Shown here piece after piece: positions 4,320 through 6,013 of a stretch of 6,013 nucleotides of DNA. This DNA comes from Bacteroidales bacterium (lineage in GTDB: Bacteria > Bacteroidota > Bacteroidia > Bacteroidales > GCA-2711565), in assembly GCA_029931995.1 (NCBI GenBank), contig JAOZQX010000090.1, forward strand, positions 1 to 6,013, read 5' to 3'. How positions within the stretch are numbered: the stretch's first letter is position 1; each line of letters starts with the position of its first letter. The position numbers and the translations under genes were made by a program. The notes under the pieces were generated by a model. The model was not told the DNA's origin. It made no database searches and was given only the letters and a program-made list of their open reading frames with translations.

Positions 4320-6013
4320 TTACTCTTTAAAAGTAATTACGGAAATTTGTTTTTTACCATCCATTTTAACTTCAACAGGAGTTTTGAAACGAATATGTTT
4401 GAAGTGTTTGGTGGTTTGGATAAGTTTCTGCTGATCGAGTTTTCCCCAATTAATAAAACTTCCTGATTGTTCCTGATTAATGGAAAAATAACCCACATTC
4501 ATTGAGGTTACATTATGGAAAAAATGAGAACCTGAAGATGCATCTAAAGGAAAATCATCGAGGCTGGTTTCAATAATTACTTTGGCATTTGAAATTTGAG
4601 GCCACCTCACAGGAATCCCAATAAAACGGTCGCGGGTACCCCATCTACCGGGTCCAATTAAAATATAAGGTCGTTTCTCGGCACACATTTTTTTATTGAG
4701 TTGCTCAATCTCTTCGACCATTTGCAGGGTTTTGTTTTTATCAAATTTTTGGTTGTCAACATAAATAATATCCACAATCTTTTTGATTTTACCGTTCCCC
4801 ATCCCTTTTTCGGCATACATCAGTATTTCCTCTTCCTTGATTTTTTTCATATCAACGGAGTAATCCTGAATATTCCCGATCATGGGTTTTATTTGCAGCA
4901 AATAAAAGGTAGCATTATTGTTTTCATCTTTATTTAAATCAACGGCAAATTCAATTTCAATTGGTGACCCCATCGCTTCTTTTACAACATCCAAAACCGT
5001 ATCTATGGTTTTGGCCAAAGGGATATAATTATATTTTAAAATATTTGAAAAGTTTACGATGCGAGGACCACTTCTATTAATGCCCGGATAAATCAAATTA
5101 TTATCTGCATCATAAACTGATGCGCAATGCCTAAGATTGCCATGAATTTCGGCATCATCAATATCGAGATATGCCAAACCTGCGGTATCGCCTTCAAGCA
5201 AATCCAGATTTTTCTTTTTCAAATCAATGGCAAAAAATTTCGTTTGCGAATTCAAGAATTGATCTTTAGGGGAATTAATTTCGGTACTTGGATATTGAGG
5301 CGAAAAGCGATATGCTTTTTCACCTTCAACTACATATTTCCCCAGTCCCACTGCTGTAACAGCAAATCCTTCTTCGGGTTTCATATGCGCAAAGGGGTAG
5401 TAATTATATGATTGAGCTACCCCAGAAATATGAGGATAAAAATGATCACCGTATTTGTTGCCAACAGCTTCCTGCAAAATAACCGCCATCTTTTCCTCAT
5501 CCAGTTTATAATTTACGGCCTCGATGTAGCCACGGGCTACCGGAGAATAAATTGAAGCAAAAACCAGTTTTATAGCGTTCATGGCTTGATCGAGCCTAAC
5601 TCCAAGATCTGGGTGATTATTTGGTAATAAATAGGTTTCAAAAATTCCAGCAAAAGGTTGTACTAAGGAATCTTCAAAAAGCCCGGATGATCGAATAGCA
5701 ATAGGGTTATTGATTTTTCGAAGGATAATTTTTAAGCGTTTGAGAAGAGTTTCTGTTAATTGCCCTTGCAAAAATCGGCGCTTAATGATTTCATAATCCA
5801 TTTCGTGAGCAACAAAATCCCGAAACTGATTCCGATCCATAAAATATTCAAATTCATCTGTTCCAATAACTGAAGTTATAGGGGTCTGAATATTTATATC
5901 CGGAATATGCTTATTAAAATTATAATTATAGATCAAGGTATTGATGAAAGCGAGTCCACGACCTTTACCTCCCAAAGAGCCATCCGAAAGACTCACAATA
6001 TTGGTTTCATCCA
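4320..6013 (-). CDS. PEP synthase-like PEP/pyruvate-binding (ATP-grasp) protein, N-terminus outside window
   Basis: This is the C-terminal 563 residues of a protein with the nucleotide-binding domain of PEP synthase and pyruvate phosphate dikinase. The frame is open to the right edge. The GTG at 5996 is internal, since codons for DETNI precede it and the Gly-rich motif follows. Numbered from that GTG, the motifs are DGSLGGKGRGLAF (5-17), PIAIRSSGLFEDS (98-110), AGIFETYL (116-123), VFASIYSP (145-152), VGLGKYVVEG (216-225) and PIEIEFAVD (345-353) with FYLLQIKP (364-371). After this domain comes GPGRWGTRDRFIGIPV (448-463) and a short C-terminal region. The phosphohistidine swivelling domain and the C-terminal PEP/pyruvate barrel of true PEP synthase are absent from the visible part, although they normally follow this domain. 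Related Bacteroidota proteins, as I recall, are near 1000 residues with other domains in front. The real reaction is therefore uncertain; 'phosphoenolpyruvate synthase' would be an over-call. It ends 294 bases before the Nfn-like cluster and has its own probable terminator. Confidence 0.85.
   Translation of the reverse strand, partial: DETNIVSLSDGSLGGKGRGLAFINTLIYNYNFNKHIPDINIQTPITSVIGTDEFEYFMDRNQFRDFVAHEMDYEIIKRRFLQGQLTETLLKRLKIILRKINNPIAIRSSGLFEDSLVQPFAGIFETYLLPNNHPDLGVRLDQAMNAIKLVFASIYSPVARGYIEAVNYKLDEEKMAVILQEAVGNKYGDHFYPHISGVAQSYNYYPFAHMKPEEGFAVTAVGLGKYVVEGEKAYRFSPQYPSTEINSPKDQFLNSQTKFFAIDLKKKNLDLLEGDTAGLAYLDIDDAEIHGNLRHCASVYDADNNLIYPGINRSGPRIVNFSNILKYNYIPLAKTIDTVLDVVKEAMGSPIEIEFAVDLNKDENNNATFYLLQIKPMIGNIQDYSVDMKKIKEEEILMYAEKGMGNGKIKKIVDIIYVDNQKFDKNKTLQMVEEIEQLNKKMCAEKRPYILIGPGRWGTRDRFIGIPVRWPQISNAKVIIETSLDDFPLDASSGSHFFHNVTSMNVGYFSINQEQSGSFINWGKLDQQKLIQTTKHFKHIRFKTPVEVKMDGKKQISVITFKE

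Noticed and set aside
4320..5996. GTG at 5996 as the start of the PEP synthase-like gene
   Set aside because: The frame stays open to the window edge, and the Gly-rich motif lies immediately after this GTG, so it is internal.

Overview
The window looks like chromosomal DNA from an AT-rich, probably anaerobic or facultatively anaerobic member of the Bacteroidota; a Marinilabiliales-like marine or sediment lineage is my guess. The reasons are the protein families, the A-rich translation leaders without a clear Shine-Dalgarno, and the long PEP/pyruvate-binding protein typical of that phylum. No mobile element, CRISPR array, tRNA or rRNA was seen.

Layout, left to right. Bases 2-460 (+) hold the 3' part of a long-chain flavodoxin gene whose first roughly 15 codons lie outside the window. 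It runs tail to tail, with an 11-base gap, into a three-gene minus-strand cluster. Read in transcription order, the cluster is: (i) 4025-3162, a 287-residue cysteine-rich protein of two tandem eight-cysteine modules; (ii) 3113-2289, an NfnA-like FAD/NAD/[2Fe-2S] subunit; (iii) 2277-472, an NfnB/GltD-like subunit with two [4Fe-4S] cluster motifs, FAD and NAD(P)H sites, and an unusual N-terminal extension. Upstream of the cluster is a 294-base gap (4026-4319) with three inverted repeats, the last a probable terminator. Beyond it, 4320-6013 (-) is the C-terminal 563 residues of a PEP synthase-like ATP-grasp protein that runs off the right edge.

The main observation is that one eight-cysteine module occurs three times: twice in the stand-alone protein and once fused to the front of the NfnB-like subunit. 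The pattern is CxxC, about 50 residues, CxxC, 9-10 residues, CxxC, 17-20 residues, CxxxxCxxH. The second stand-alone copy and the fused copy match at 32 of 61 ungapped positions (hand count). This suggests an Nfn-type transhydrogenase with a dedicated metal-binding third component.

Working model (inference): the NfnAB-like pair balances NADH, NADPH and a low-potential carrier by flavin-based electron bifurcation. The adjacent flavodoxin could be that carrier. The cysteine-rich protein may dock on, assemble or regulate the complex. The PEP synthase-like gene is probably a separate transcription unit.
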